Assembly: GCA_964605715.1 (NCBI GenBank)
Contig: CAZSDV010000010.1
Coordinates: 1-45,865, forward strand
DNA length: 45,865 nt
Direction: 5' to 3'
DNA from: JAPUME01 sp964605715
GTDB taxonomy: Bacteria > Acidobacteriota > Terriglobia > UBA7540 > JAPUME01
Position numbers and translations under genes: made by a program. Below the pieces are notes generated by a model that had not been told where the DNA came from, ran no database searches, and saw only the letters and a list, made by a program, of their open reading frames with translations. Position 1 is the first letter of the stretch; every line of letters begins with the position of its first letter. This document shows positions 1-7,563 of this stretch, piece by piece.

Positions 1-574
1 TGGTAACAATTCCTCGACGAGCTTGGTCTCCTTGATCCAAGGCTGCCAGATCAAAATAACTTCCGGTATCACGAGTTTGGGTGGTAGGTTCGTCATCAGG
101 GTTTCTCTGGAAAAGGAAGAATTCAATTTCAGGAGCTACCATGAGCTGGAAGCCCAATTCTTGGGCTTCCATAAGAACCTTTTTCAGGCGACCTCGGGGA
201 CAAACCTCAAAGGGGGTACGGTCGAGATTCTGAATGTCACATACTACACGAGCCATATGGGGACCTTCTGGTGTTTCCTCGAACACACGCAAGGTATCGA
301 GGTCAGGAGTTAACAGAAGGTCGGATTCCGCCCCCCGAATAGACCCTTGGAGTGAGGATCCGTCGAAGATGACCCCGTCTCCTAAAGTTTGCTGAAATTG
401 GCTTTGAGGGACTTCGACGTCCTTAATGGATCCCAAAAGGTCAGTAAATTGGAGGCGAAGAAATTCAACGGACTCCTTTTTTAAAAGTTTTAGGGCTGCT
501 TCATATTTTTCATTGCTTACCACAGAGCCAAATACCCCCGTTAATTTAATCAGTTTGCATATTATATCTTGCAT
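1..574 (-). CDS. glnA: Glutamine synthetase, N-terminal part (runs off the window)
   Basis: This gene makes glutamine from glutamate, ammonia and ATP in the cytoplasm. It reads leftward and is cut by the window edge, leaving about 191 residues. Visible landmarks are FLRLQFTDLLGSIKDVEVP, the FDGSS motif, ESDLLLTPDLDT and APEIEFFLF, all typical of the beta-grasp and start of the catalytic domain of GlnA-type (GSI) enzymes. I take the ATG at 574 as the start, although no clear ribosome binding site precedes it. An in-frame GTG about 17 codons further in follows a G-rich stretch and would give an N-terminus closer to the usual length. The gene diverges from a porin and urea/amide-binding pair, which fits a nitrogen-acquisition role. 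Identity is secure; the subtype and any adenylylation site lie outside the window. Confidence 0.95.
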   Translation of the reverse strand, partial: MQDIICKLIKLTGVFGSVVSNEKYEAALKLLKKESVEFLRLQFTDLLGSIKDVEVPQSQFQQTLGDGVIFDGSSLQGSIRGAESDLLLTPDLDTLRVFEETPEGPHMARVVCDIQNLDRTPFEVCPRGRLKKVLMEAQELGFQLMVAPEIEFFLFQRNPDDEPTTQTRDTGSYFDLAALDQGDQARRGIVT

Positions 575-683
575 AATTAGCAATATTTTACAAGCAAAAT
601 GAACAATTTATAAATAATTATGGCTTTTTGATTGATATATAGTGCATATATTCATTTTTTTAATGTCAATGAGAATATTTTCC

Positions 684-712
684 TTGACACTCACTTTTTT
701 ATAGAATAGAGT
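684..712 (+). promoter_or_regulatory. Candidate sigma-70 type promoter for the porin gene
   Basis: A perfect -35 box TTGACA (684-689) is followed after 17 bases by TAGAGT (707-712), four of six matches to TATAAT. It lies 134 bases upstream of the porin start. The -35 box is also the right arm of an inverted repeat, TGTCAA at 664-669 and TTGACA at 684-689, so a regulator could overlap it. Seen by eye only. Confidence 0.4.
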
Positions 713-845
713 CTGCGCGTGTTAGGTGGTTCACATGGCAGGCAAATTTAGACCCCGGCCCGCTAGCCTACCACATCGGAATCAATCATTCGTTCTCTCA
801 AAATCAACTGATTACTAAGTTGACCATTCAGGAGGAAAACTACAT

Positions 846-2033
846 ATGGCCCTTATAAAATATCAAAAAGGACTATTAAGTGTAATCACCTTGGCCTTAG
901 TTCAAATGGTATTTAGTGGCATGGCTTACGGTGGTACCAAGATTGAAGATGGGGATACGAAGTGGATTAGTATCGGAATTGGTGCGCGGACTAGCTTCTC
1001 TGCTGTAGGAAAAAGAGCACCAAATGGAACCAGTGCTTCAAAAGATTTCAATTTGGATAATGCACGCATATACCTAAATGGCCAGATTCATGAAAATGTT
1101 AAATTTGAATTTAATACTGAATGTATATTCTGTGGGGGCGGGAGCAGCAAATATCGAGTCCTGGATGCAATTGCGAAATTTGAGTTCAACTCATCTTTTA
1201 ATCTTTGGGCGGGGCGAATGTTGGTTCCGTCTGATAGAGCAGAGATGAGCGGTCCTTTCTACGGAAACACCTATGATTTTAATAAAACTCCATTTTATCC
1301 ATCAGATCAGAGTGGAGGTTTTGGAGTTGGGGGTGCCGGTGTTTATGGTCGCGATCACGGCGTTACATTTTGGGGTGGCTTGGGTCCGGAGGCGCGATTT
1401 ACGTACGCTGCAGGAATATTTGGTGGCTACCAGGGCGGGAGCAATCAAGCTGATAACCCTCTACTTGGTTTACGTATAAGTTATAACTTTCTGAATGTTG
1501 AAAAAAATCCTGGTTATTACACCAGCAGTACTTATTACGGTGGTGCCGGTGATGTTTTTACACTTGCTTTTGCCGTCCAGCATCAACAAGGTGCTACTGG
1601 AACAGCAGCTACGCCAGGGAATTTTACTGGTTATAGCTTAGATGCTTTGTACGAATCTGTACTAGTTAATGATGCTGTTGTAACTGTTGAGGCTGAGTTC
1701 AAACACTTCAATGCTTACATTGCACCTCTTGGTGGCTTGAACATGTTTGAGGGAAACAGTTGGACGGCAACAGCGTTGTATTTACTCCCAACTGAAGTGG
1801 GTGTTGGTAAATTTCAACCCTATATCCGCTATACCGATATAAGTGCAGGTAACAGTCCAGACCGCGATGAATTGGGTATTGGCATGAACTACATTATCAG
1901 CGGCCATAATGCGCGGATATCAATGATGTACCAGTATGGCGATATCGCTAGTAAAGGATTCGTAAATTACACACCAACTGCAGCGGGCGTGGATGTTAGC
2001 TCATTCAAAATGGGCATACAGTTTCAGTACTAA
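846..2033 (+). CDS. Outer-membrane porin (OprO/OprP- or FmdC-like)
   Basis: This 395-residue protein is predicted to form an outer-membrane beta-barrel channel. Residues 1-29 form a signal peptide (Lys-containing start, hydrophobic core, then small residues before GGTKIEDG). The rest alternates polar and hydrophobic residues with many Gly and aromatics, and ends in the aromatic tail FKMGIQFQY, as outer-membrane barrels do. LDNARIYLNGQIHENVKFEF resembles the start of the phosphate-selective porin family, to which the amide porin FmdC also belongs. Two Cys close together (CIFC, near residue 95) are unusual for a porin. The start has a strong ribosome binding site, AGGAGG, ten bases upstream. 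The gene is followed 38 bases later by a urea/amide-binding lipoprotein, the order porin-binding protein seen in fmdCD of Methylophilus. The substrate is inferred from that neighbour. Confidence 0.8.
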   Translation: MALIKYQKGLLSVITLALVQMVFSGMAYGGTKIEDGDTKWISIGIGARTSFSAVGKRAPNGTSASKDFNLDNARIYLNGQIHENVKFEFNTECIFCGGGSSKYRVLDAIAKFEFNSSFNLWAGRMLVPSDRAEMSGPFYGNTYDFNKTPFYPSDQSGGFGVGGAGVYGRDHGVTFWGGLGPEARFTYAAGIFGGYQGGSNQADNPLLGLRISYNFLNVEKNPGYYTSSTYYGGAGDVFTLAFAVQHQQGATGTAATPGNFTGYSLDALYESVLVNDAVVTVEAEFKHFNAYIAPLGGLNMFEGNSWTATALYLLPTEVGVGKFQPYIRYTDISAGNSPDRDELGIGMNYIISGHNARISMMYQYGDIASKGFVNYTPTAAGVDVSSFKMGIQFQY

Positions 2034-2071
2034 TTAAAACTGTCATCTTATTCAACTTGGAGGAATCCCAC

Positions 2072-3385
2072 ATGGGCTATATACAGATTTACAAAAATAA
2101 ATTACTGAGGGCATTGTTCTGTGCCGGAGTTTTGATGGTGTCAACGCTAACCACGGGGTGTTCGGTCGAAGAAGATACGATCAAGGTAGGCGTTTTGCAT
2201 TCCTTATCTGGGACTATGGCCATTAGTGAAACCACCCTGAAAGATACGATGGTAATGCTGATCGATGGGCAAAATGCCAAAGGTGGGTTGCTAGGAAAAC
2301 AATTAGAGGCCGTTGTGGTTGACCCTGCTTCAGACTGGCCTTTATTTGCTGAGAAAGCAAAAGGATTGATCGAGCAGGATAAGGTTTCTGCTGTGTTCGG
2401 ATGCTGGACATCAGTCTCCCGAAAGTCTGTTCTCCCGGTTTTCGAGGAGACAAATAGCCTCTTGTTTTATCCTGTGCAGTATGAAGGAGAGGAGTCCTCA
2501 AGGAATATTTTTTATACCGGGGCAGCTCCAAATCAACAGGCTATTCCGGCTGTGGATTACTTGATGAATGACGTGGAGGTAAAGCGTTGGGTATTGGCAG
2601 GAACAGATTATGTTTATCCACGCACAACTAACAAAATCCTTCTGGCTTACCTTAAATCTAAGGGTGTATCAGATAAAGATATCATGGTTAATTACACCCC
2701 GTTTGGGCATTCGGACTGGCAGTCAATTGTTGCTGAAATTAAACAATTTGGTTCAGGAGGCAAAAAGACTGCGGTTGTCTCGACAATCAATGGGGATGCT
2801 AATGTGCCTTTTTATAAAGAACTAGCTAATCAGAACGTCTCTTCAGAAGATATTCCAGTCATTGCTTTTTCAGTAGGTGAAGAAGAGCTTTCAGGCGTAG
2901 ATGCCAATCCATTAGTTGGCCATCTGGCAGCTTGGAACTATTTTATGAGTGTTGATGATCAAAGTAATGAAAAATTTATTGCAGATTGGCATGCATTTAC
3001 TAAGGATAATAACCGTGTTACCAATGATCCGATGGAAGCGCATTATATTGGATTCAACATGTGGGTGGCTGCTGTCGAGAAGGCAGGCACCACGGATTCA
3101 GATGCCGTTCAGAAGGCAATCATTGGGGTTACGGTGCCTAATCTTTCTGGCGGTGAATCGACAATGCTTCCTAATCATCACATTACCAAGCCAGTACTGA
3201 TTGGCGAAATACAAGGTGATGGTCAATTTGATGCGGTTTGGGAAACTGATGATTTGGTTCCCGGTGATGCATGGTCTAATTATCTAGAAGGCTCTAAAGA
3301 TCTCATTTCAGACTGGCGGTCACCGATTAATTGTGGAAATTTTAACGTGAAAACAGAAACGTGCACAGGAGGACAAAGCAACTAA
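2072..3385 (+). CDS. urtA: Urea/short-chain amide ABC transporter binding lipoprotein
   Basis: This is the substrate-binding component of a urea or short-chain amide ABC importer (UrtA/FmdD family, type I periplasmic fold). After a hydrophobic signal comes the lipobox LTTGC, so the mature protein is lipid-anchored at about Cys31. Family motifs follow: VGVLHSLSGTMAISE, KGGLLGKQLE, VFGCWTSVSRKSVLPVFEE, LLFYPVQYEGEE, VLAGTDYVYPRTTN and SVGEEELSG. I chose ATG 2072 because it has GGAGG seven bases upstream; a TTG at 2057 lies inside that ribosome binding site. The porin gene ends 38 bases upstream, so the two are probably one transcript. The membrane and ATPase genes urtBCDE that normally follow are absent here; a hairpin and a non-coding stretch come next. 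Family is clear; whether the ligand is urea or an amide cannot be told. Confidence 0.88.
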   Translation: MGYIQIYKNKLLRALFCAGVLMVSTLTTGCSVEEDTIKVGVLHSLSGTMAISETTLKDTMVMLIDGQNAKGGLLGKQLEAVVVDPASDWPLFAEKAKGLIEQDKVSAVFGCWTSVSRKSVLPVFEETNSLLFYPVQYEGEESSRNIFYTGAAPNQQAIPAVDYLMNDVEVKRWVLAGTDYVYPRTTNKILLAYLKSKGVSDKDIMVNYTPFGHSDWQSIVAEIKQFGSGGKKTAVVSTINGDANVPFYKELANQNVSSEDIPVIAFSVGEEELSGVDANPLVGHLAAWNYFMSVDDQSNEKFIADWHAFTKDNNRVTNDPMEAHYIGFNMWVAAVEKAGTTDSDAVQKAIIGVTVPNLSGGESTMLPNHHITKPVLIGEIQGDGQFDAVWETDDLVPGDAWSNYLEGSKDLISDWRSPINCGNFNVKTETCTGGQSN

Positions 3386-3949
3386 ATGTACCTAGTGCTT
3401 TGACATTGGGAACAGCATGTAAATGCGAGAACTTACTAGAGGAATATCCATCGAAGATAGCTTAGCTTTTTTAAGCTGGCTTCGATGGGGTCCTTGTATT
3501 GCGGGCCTTAAGTATTTAGTTAATATTTTTTCGACCCCTTACCTCCATATCCCTTGAAATTTCAACTACCAGATTCAGTCCTAGTATTCTTTTCGGGTTT
3601 CTATTTATCCTGGTGCAAATGGAGATCTAGTTCCTCTTTTATACCTTCCTGCCCTCTTGGTTTTCTCCGATCAAGAGGAAGCTTTCCCTTTGCAATTGGA
3701 CTGGTTTTTAGTTTCCAATTTACCTGTTTTTTTGTTGTTCATCCCAAAATAAACTACGTTCACCCGAATGTTCTCACTACCCCTGCATTGAGGTGAGTCT
3801 TGTGATATAAGTTTTCTCTTGAGACTAATGATTTATGAAACGCGTTTTAATGGATTAGAAGAGGCTGTCGTAAGTGGGCACTTCTTACTAGAATTTCTTT
3901 TATAGCTTTTCCACATTGCGAATTCATAGCAATTTTATAAGGAGAATGT
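3386..3949. other. 564-base stretch without a convincing gene
   Basis: I see no supported gene here. An open frame at 3554-3796 lacks a ribosome binding site, has biased hydrophobic/Ser composition and resembles no family. The only structured element is the inverted repeat at 3448-3488. No remnant of urtB or other transporter genes is recognisable in any frame. Confidence 0.6.
3448..3488 (+). terminator. Stem-loop after the urtA-like gene, possible terminator
   Basis: CCATCGAAG (3448-3456) pairs perfectly with CTTCGATGG (3480-3488). An inner pairing, TAGCTTA against TAAGCT, can extend the stem. It lies 63 bases past the stop codon. There is no U-tract after it, so it is either a Rho-assisted or 3'-protecting hairpin rather than a classical intrinsic terminator. 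Confidence 0.4.
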
Positions 3950-5263
3950 ATGTATAAGCTCCATTTTATACTATCCATTACCGTTATCTTGTTTTCATTT
4001 CCATCGTTTGGTCAGGATAGGCTGGCAATTGAGGGTGGAACTGTATTTGATGGGACAGGGACTGTTTACCACGATGCAATCATTCTGGTGCGGGATGGAA
4101 TAATCGAAAAAGTGGGCCCGGCACATGAGGTCCAAATTCCTCCTGAAGCAGAGCGCCTTGATGCTCGTGGAAAGTTTATTCAGCCTGGATATGTCGATCT
4201 CCATTTCCATTTCCACCCCTTACACAATCCATATTTACCTCTCATGTTTTTGGCTAATGGTGCAACAACTCTCCGGGAGATGGGTGGATGGATTGATGTA
4301 AACAAAAAGTGGATGGCTGATACCCGTGCTCAAGGGCTACCCCTTCCTCGCCTTCTATACTCAGGCCCTATACTCGATGGAACCAATCCAGCTTTTCCGG
4401 ATAATGTTGCCGTATTACTTGACGAACTAGACGCACGACGCGTCACCAATAGCTGGATTGATCAAGGTGCTACCTCTTTGAAAATCTATTTTCGATTACC
4501 TCTGGGCCTATCAAAAGTTGTGATCGAGGAAGCCGATAAGCGAAATATTCCTGTCCATGCCCACCTGGAAATTGTTGATCCTCGGGATGTCATCCGCTTG
4601 GGGTTGGATGGATTCGAGCATGTTACATCACTGGGTCAAGCGTTGCTTTCCTCTCGGGAGGCAGAGGCTTACCGTCAAGAAGTTCTTCTTGATAATAATG
4701 CTCGTGAGCTGGGACGTTACCGTATCTGGGCAAAGATTAATCCTAAAGGGAAAAAGGCCGATGCCCTCATCCGTTTAATGTTGGAGTATAAGGTTAACCT
4801 TGATGCCACGATTGCCGTATTTGAACCACTTCGTGGTCAACCAGGTAAAGAAAGGGAATGGAAGGCAATTCGGAATATGGGTGCTTTTACTGTTCGCTAC
4901 CACCAGGCCGGTGGTTTAGTAAGTATTGGTTCACATGGACGCGTCGTTAATGCTAAAGCGGGGTATGCACTACAACGAGAACTTGAAGCGCATGTCGAGG
5001 CTGGGATGTCGCAATCTGACGTTCTTCAGGCAGCAACCCGTGGTGGAGCAGAGGCCCTGAGGTTGAATGATCGTGGGATCCTCGCACCCGGCTATCTTGC
5101 TGATATTACAATCCTCAACTCTGATCCTCTGGTTGATATTGCAAATGTTACTGATGTTTACGCCGTCATTTTAGGTGGCAAGGTGATTGACCGTATCTCG
5201 CTCCTCCGAAAACAACACCCGCCCTCGCGCACTGGGGAGATTCTGCCATTTCCCGTCCGGTAA
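3950..5263 (+). CDS. Secreted amidohydrolase, imidazolonepropionase-like fold
   Basis: A 437-residue metal-dependent hydrolase of the amidohydrolase superfamily. Residues 1-22 are a signal peptide ending SFPSFGQ, so it acts in the periplasm or is exported. The N-terminal beta-sandwich part reads GGTVFDGTG, then the barrel begins with GYVDLHFHFHP (HxH metal site), TSLKIYF (candidate carboxylated Lys), PVHAH and GFEHVTS (further His ligands). At the usual Asp position near residue 325 the sequence reads IGSHGR rather than GTD. The C-terminus GILAPGYLADITILNSDPL returns to the sandwich. An AAGGAG site precedes the start by six bases. It stands alone with no obvious operon partners. The substrate (cyclic amide, dipeptide or other) cannot be assigned. 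Confidence 0.85.
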   Translation: MYKLHFILSITVILFSFPSFGQDRLAIEGGTVFDGTGTVYHDAIILVRDGIIEKVGPAHEVQIPPEAERLDARGKFIQPGYVDLHFHFHPLHNPYLPLMFLANGATTLREMGGWIDVNKKWMADTRAQGLPLPRLLYSGPILDGTNPAFPDNVAVLLDELDARRVTNSWIDQGATSLKIYFRLPLGLSKVVIEEADKRNIPVHAHLEIVDPRDVIRLGLDGFEHVTSLGQALLSSREAEAYRQEVLLDNNARELGRYRIWAKINPKGKKADALIRLMLEYKVNLDATIAVFEPLRGQPGKEREWKAIRNMGAFTVRYHQAGGLVSIGSHGRVVNAKAGYALQRELEAHVEAGMSQSDVLQAATRGGAEALRLNDRGILAPGYLADITILNSDPLVDIANVTDVYAVILGGKVIDRISLLRKQHPPSRTGEILPFPVR

Positions 5264-5593
5264 TGGCAGGTGCGGTTGAATTAGTGAATGATTTTGAGAA
5301 AACCCATATTCACTTAAGTAGGTTTAAATTACCCACAACCAAAGGGGGGAACAGGTAAGATACTCAAGAAGGAATTGAGAAACAAATATTGGGGAAGCCT
5401 GGCGAGGTAGGTGATTTTCCTGACTGGATCAAAAGAATAACGAGAGCATGAGCTACCAATAGACTGTCAAGGTATACATCGAAGGAATGGTCGCAGGTTC
5501 ACTGCTTTGCATGGTAGCCGATTAAGAACATATGTAGAATTAGTTTATTAGGAAGATAGAGGAAATGGTCATTTCAAGTGCGAGCGAAAGATT
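5264..5593. other. Intergenic stretch before the thiolase gene
   Basis: Little is visible. A 31-codon frame begins in a TAATG overlap with the amidohydrolase stop (5263) but has no ribosome binding site. A 10-codon frame with a plausible site (5565-5597) ends in an ATGA overlap with the thiolase start. No promoter or terminator is clear. Confidence 0.5.
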
Positions 5594-6778
5594 ATGAGAG
5601 AGGCAGTTATTGTTGCAATTGGGCGCACTGCCGTAGGTAGGGCTCCTCGAGGGACGTTGCGGGAGACGCGTCCTGATGAAATGGCAGCAACTGTCATTCT
5701 TGACTTACTTCGTCGCACACCCGCCCTTAAAATGGAAGAGATTGAAGATGTGATTCTTGGTTGTGCGATGCCGGAAGCTGAGCAAGGAATGAACATGGCA
5801 CGTATTGCATCTTTGCGTGCTGGCTTACCTGTCGAAGCATCTGCCATGACCATTAATCGCTTCTGCTCCTCAGGATTGCAAGCAATTGCACTTGCAGCGG
5901 AGCGAATTATGGCTGGTTTTGCTCATGTCATGTTGGCTGGGGGATCTGAGAGCATGAGTTTGCTGCCTCGCTCCGGGCACCATTTCCGTCCCAATCCTTA
6001 TTTGGTTGAAAATTACCCTGATGTCTACTTGAATATGGGGCTCACGGGAGAAAATCTTGCCCGTAAGTATTCGATAACACGTGACCTCCAAGATGAATTT
6101 TCGTTACTCTCCCATAAGCGTTCTTTAGCTGCCATTAGAACTGGAAAATTTCAAAAAGAGATTGTTCCTATTGAAGCCATAGAAACAGTTATGAATGGAA
6201 GGCTAAAGCCTGAGGTGCATAAAAAGATTTTCGATACCGATGAAGGGCCACGCCAGGACACATCCATTGAGGCCCTCTCTAAGCTCCGGCCCGTGTTCCA
6301 CGTCAAGGGAACTGTGACGGCCGGAAACTCATCTCAAACTTCAGATGGTGCATCAGTTGCTCTAGTGATGTCTGCCGAACGGGCACGAGAACTAAGCATT
6401 AAACCCTTGGCACGTTTTGTAGCTTTTGCTACAGCCGGGGTACCACCTGAAATCATGGGAATTGGGCCGGTTAACGCAATCCCAAGGGCCTTGAAGCTTT
6501 CTGGATTGAAATTAAAAGATATTGAATTAGTTGAATTGAATGAAGCATTTGCCGTTCAGGCATTATCGGTCATTAAGGAGGTGGGACTCGATCCCGAGCT
6601 AACTAACGTAAATGGAGGAGCGATTGCCTTGGGACATCCACTGGGTTGCACTGGAGCCAAGTTGACAGCAAGTCTTCTCAGTGAATTAGAACGACGAAAG
6701 GCTCGCTATGGAATGGTTACAATGTGTATTGGTGGAGGAATGGGAGCTGCCGGAATATTTGAGAACCTAGTTATATAG
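5594..6778 (+). CDS. Thiolase (acetyl-CoA C-acyltransferase)
   Basis: A cytoplasmic thiolase of 394 residues, the normal length. It cleaves 3-ketoacyl-CoA with CoA or runs the condensation in reverse. The nucleophile is Cys91 in INRFCSSGLQA; the second motif has His348 in GGAIALGHPLGCTGAK; the third has Cys378 in TMCIGGGMG. The opening REAVIVAIGRTAVGRAPRG is typical of FadA/PcaF-type enzymes. Degradative (FadA) and biosynthetic forms cannot be separated by eye; the length and GRAPRG start lean to the acyltransferase type. No FadB-like partner is adjacent. The start ATG overlaps the stop of a 10-codon frame that carries the better ribosome binding site. A convergent acyl-CoA thioesterase-like gene follows. 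Confidence 0.92.
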   Translation: MREAVIVAIGRTAVGRAPRGTLRETRPDEMAATVILDLLRRTPALKMEEIEDVILGCAMPEAEQGMNMARIASLRAGLPVEASAMTINRFCSSGLQAIALAAERIMAGFAHVMLAGGSESMSLLPRSGHHFRPNPYLVENYPDVYLNMGLTGENLARKYSITRDLQDEFSLLSHKRSLAAIRTGKFQKEIVPIEAIETVMNGRLKPEVHKKIFDTDEGPRQDTSIEALSKLRPVFHVKGTVTAGNSSQTSDGASVALVMSAERARELSIKPLARFVAFATAGVPPEIMGIGPVNAIPRALKLSGLKLKDIELVELNEAFAVQALSVIKEVGLDPELTNVNGGAIALGHPLGCTGAKLTASLLSELERRKARYGMVTMCIGGGMGAAGIFENLVI

Positions 6779-6848
6779 GCTAGGAAACCTAATAACATTG
6801 TAGCTTCTGGGCAACCAGGAGATCAAAGAAAACGTAAGCGGAAAAGCT

Positions 6849-7268
6849 TCATGGGGATTTTTTATTTACTCGTTTCATGAAACGAGATAATTCTACAAGA
6901 GCTTGGGTATGTGTTCCGCTCCCAATCAATTCAACCTTGTCAAATGCTTCAATAAAAAAAGTAACCCTTTCCTTTATTGTATCGGTAACCGTGGCGCAGA
7001 TTTTTATTCTTGCACCTTCGAGCGCAGGAGCTAAGTGACTTACGTTTATCTTGGTTCCAACGCATATCCATCCTTTTGGGAGATGCGGAAGAATCAACAT
7101 GCCTGCGGTCATTTCCATAAATTTAATTAATGCGGGAGTCGACAAAATTCTTGGGAGAGATATATCAAAGCATGCGTGTTCAGGCAAATGAGCGATAGTT
7201 GTTTCAGGAGTCACCAAAACAGTAAATTCCTTTACGGTGCCTACTTGGATGTTATGAATAGCAGCCAT
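6849..7268 (-). CDS. FlK-like hot-dog thioesterase
   Basis: A 139-residue single-domain hot-dog protein close to the fluoroacetyl-CoA thioesterase family. Thr44 in STPALIKFMEM, Glu52 in the same motif and His78 in NVSHLAPA have the spacing of the Thr42-Glu50-His76 triad of Streptomyces FlK. The C-terminal IGSGTHTQALVELSRF also matches that family. It probably hydrolyses short acyl-CoA thioesters in the cytoplasm; most family members are annotated without a proven substrate, so fluoroacetyl-CoA specificity should not be assumed. It is convergent with the thiolase gene, 70 bases apart, which suggests but does not prove a shared role in acyl-CoA metabolism. Confidence 0.8.
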   Translation of the reverse strand: MAAIHNIQVGTVKEFTVLVTPETTIAHLPEHACFDISLPRILSTPALIKFMEMTAGMLILPHLPKGWICVGTKINVSHLAPALEGARIKICATVTDTIKERVTFFIEAFDKVELIGSGTHTQALVELSRFMKRVNKKSP

Positions 7269-7400
7269 TTTTAGATACCAAAATAGTCTTAATTTTTCTT
7301 TCCAATGGTGATTGGCGCGGGTTCATTACCTGTTTTTAAATGAAAATTAATTATGAAGGATCTCATGTAAATTAATCAATAACCCAGGTGGAATATAGGA

Positions 7401-7412
7401 ATCATTAATGAT
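7401..7412. repeat. 12-bp palindrome upstream of the first PSCyt gene
   Basis: ATCATTAATGAT is perfectly self-complementary and lies about 150 bases before the PSCyt1/PSD1 start and about 130 bases before the thioesterase start, in the divergent intergenic region. It could be an operator. Short palindromes of this AT content also arise by chance. Confidence 0.25.
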
Positions 7413-7521
7413 CAACTTCCTTCTTTATTTTTGAGACAAATTTTAAGTCTTAGCTGAAAATTACTGTAGTATATACAGGATATCAGGAACAAGATTCTTG
7501 ACGTGACACTATGAACACGAT

Positions 7522-7531
7522 NNNNNNNNNN
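7522..7531. other. Assembly gap (10 N)
   Basis: Ten unknown bases, about 32 bases before the chosen start of the PSCyt gene. They hide the expected -10 region of any promoter built on TTGACG at 7498-7503. Confidence 0.99.
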
Positions 7532-7563
7532 ATACCGTTAGCGGGGTGTGGAAGGTCGATACC

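Noticed and set aside
3554..3796. 80-codon open frame between the urtA-like gene and the amidohydrolase gene
   Set aside because: No ribosome binding site, no recognisable motif and a composition unlike the neighbouring genes; probably non-coding.
5263..5358. 31-codon frame starting in a TAATG overlap with the amidohydrolase stop
   Set aside because: No ribosome binding site and no recognisable sequence features; short enough to be chance.
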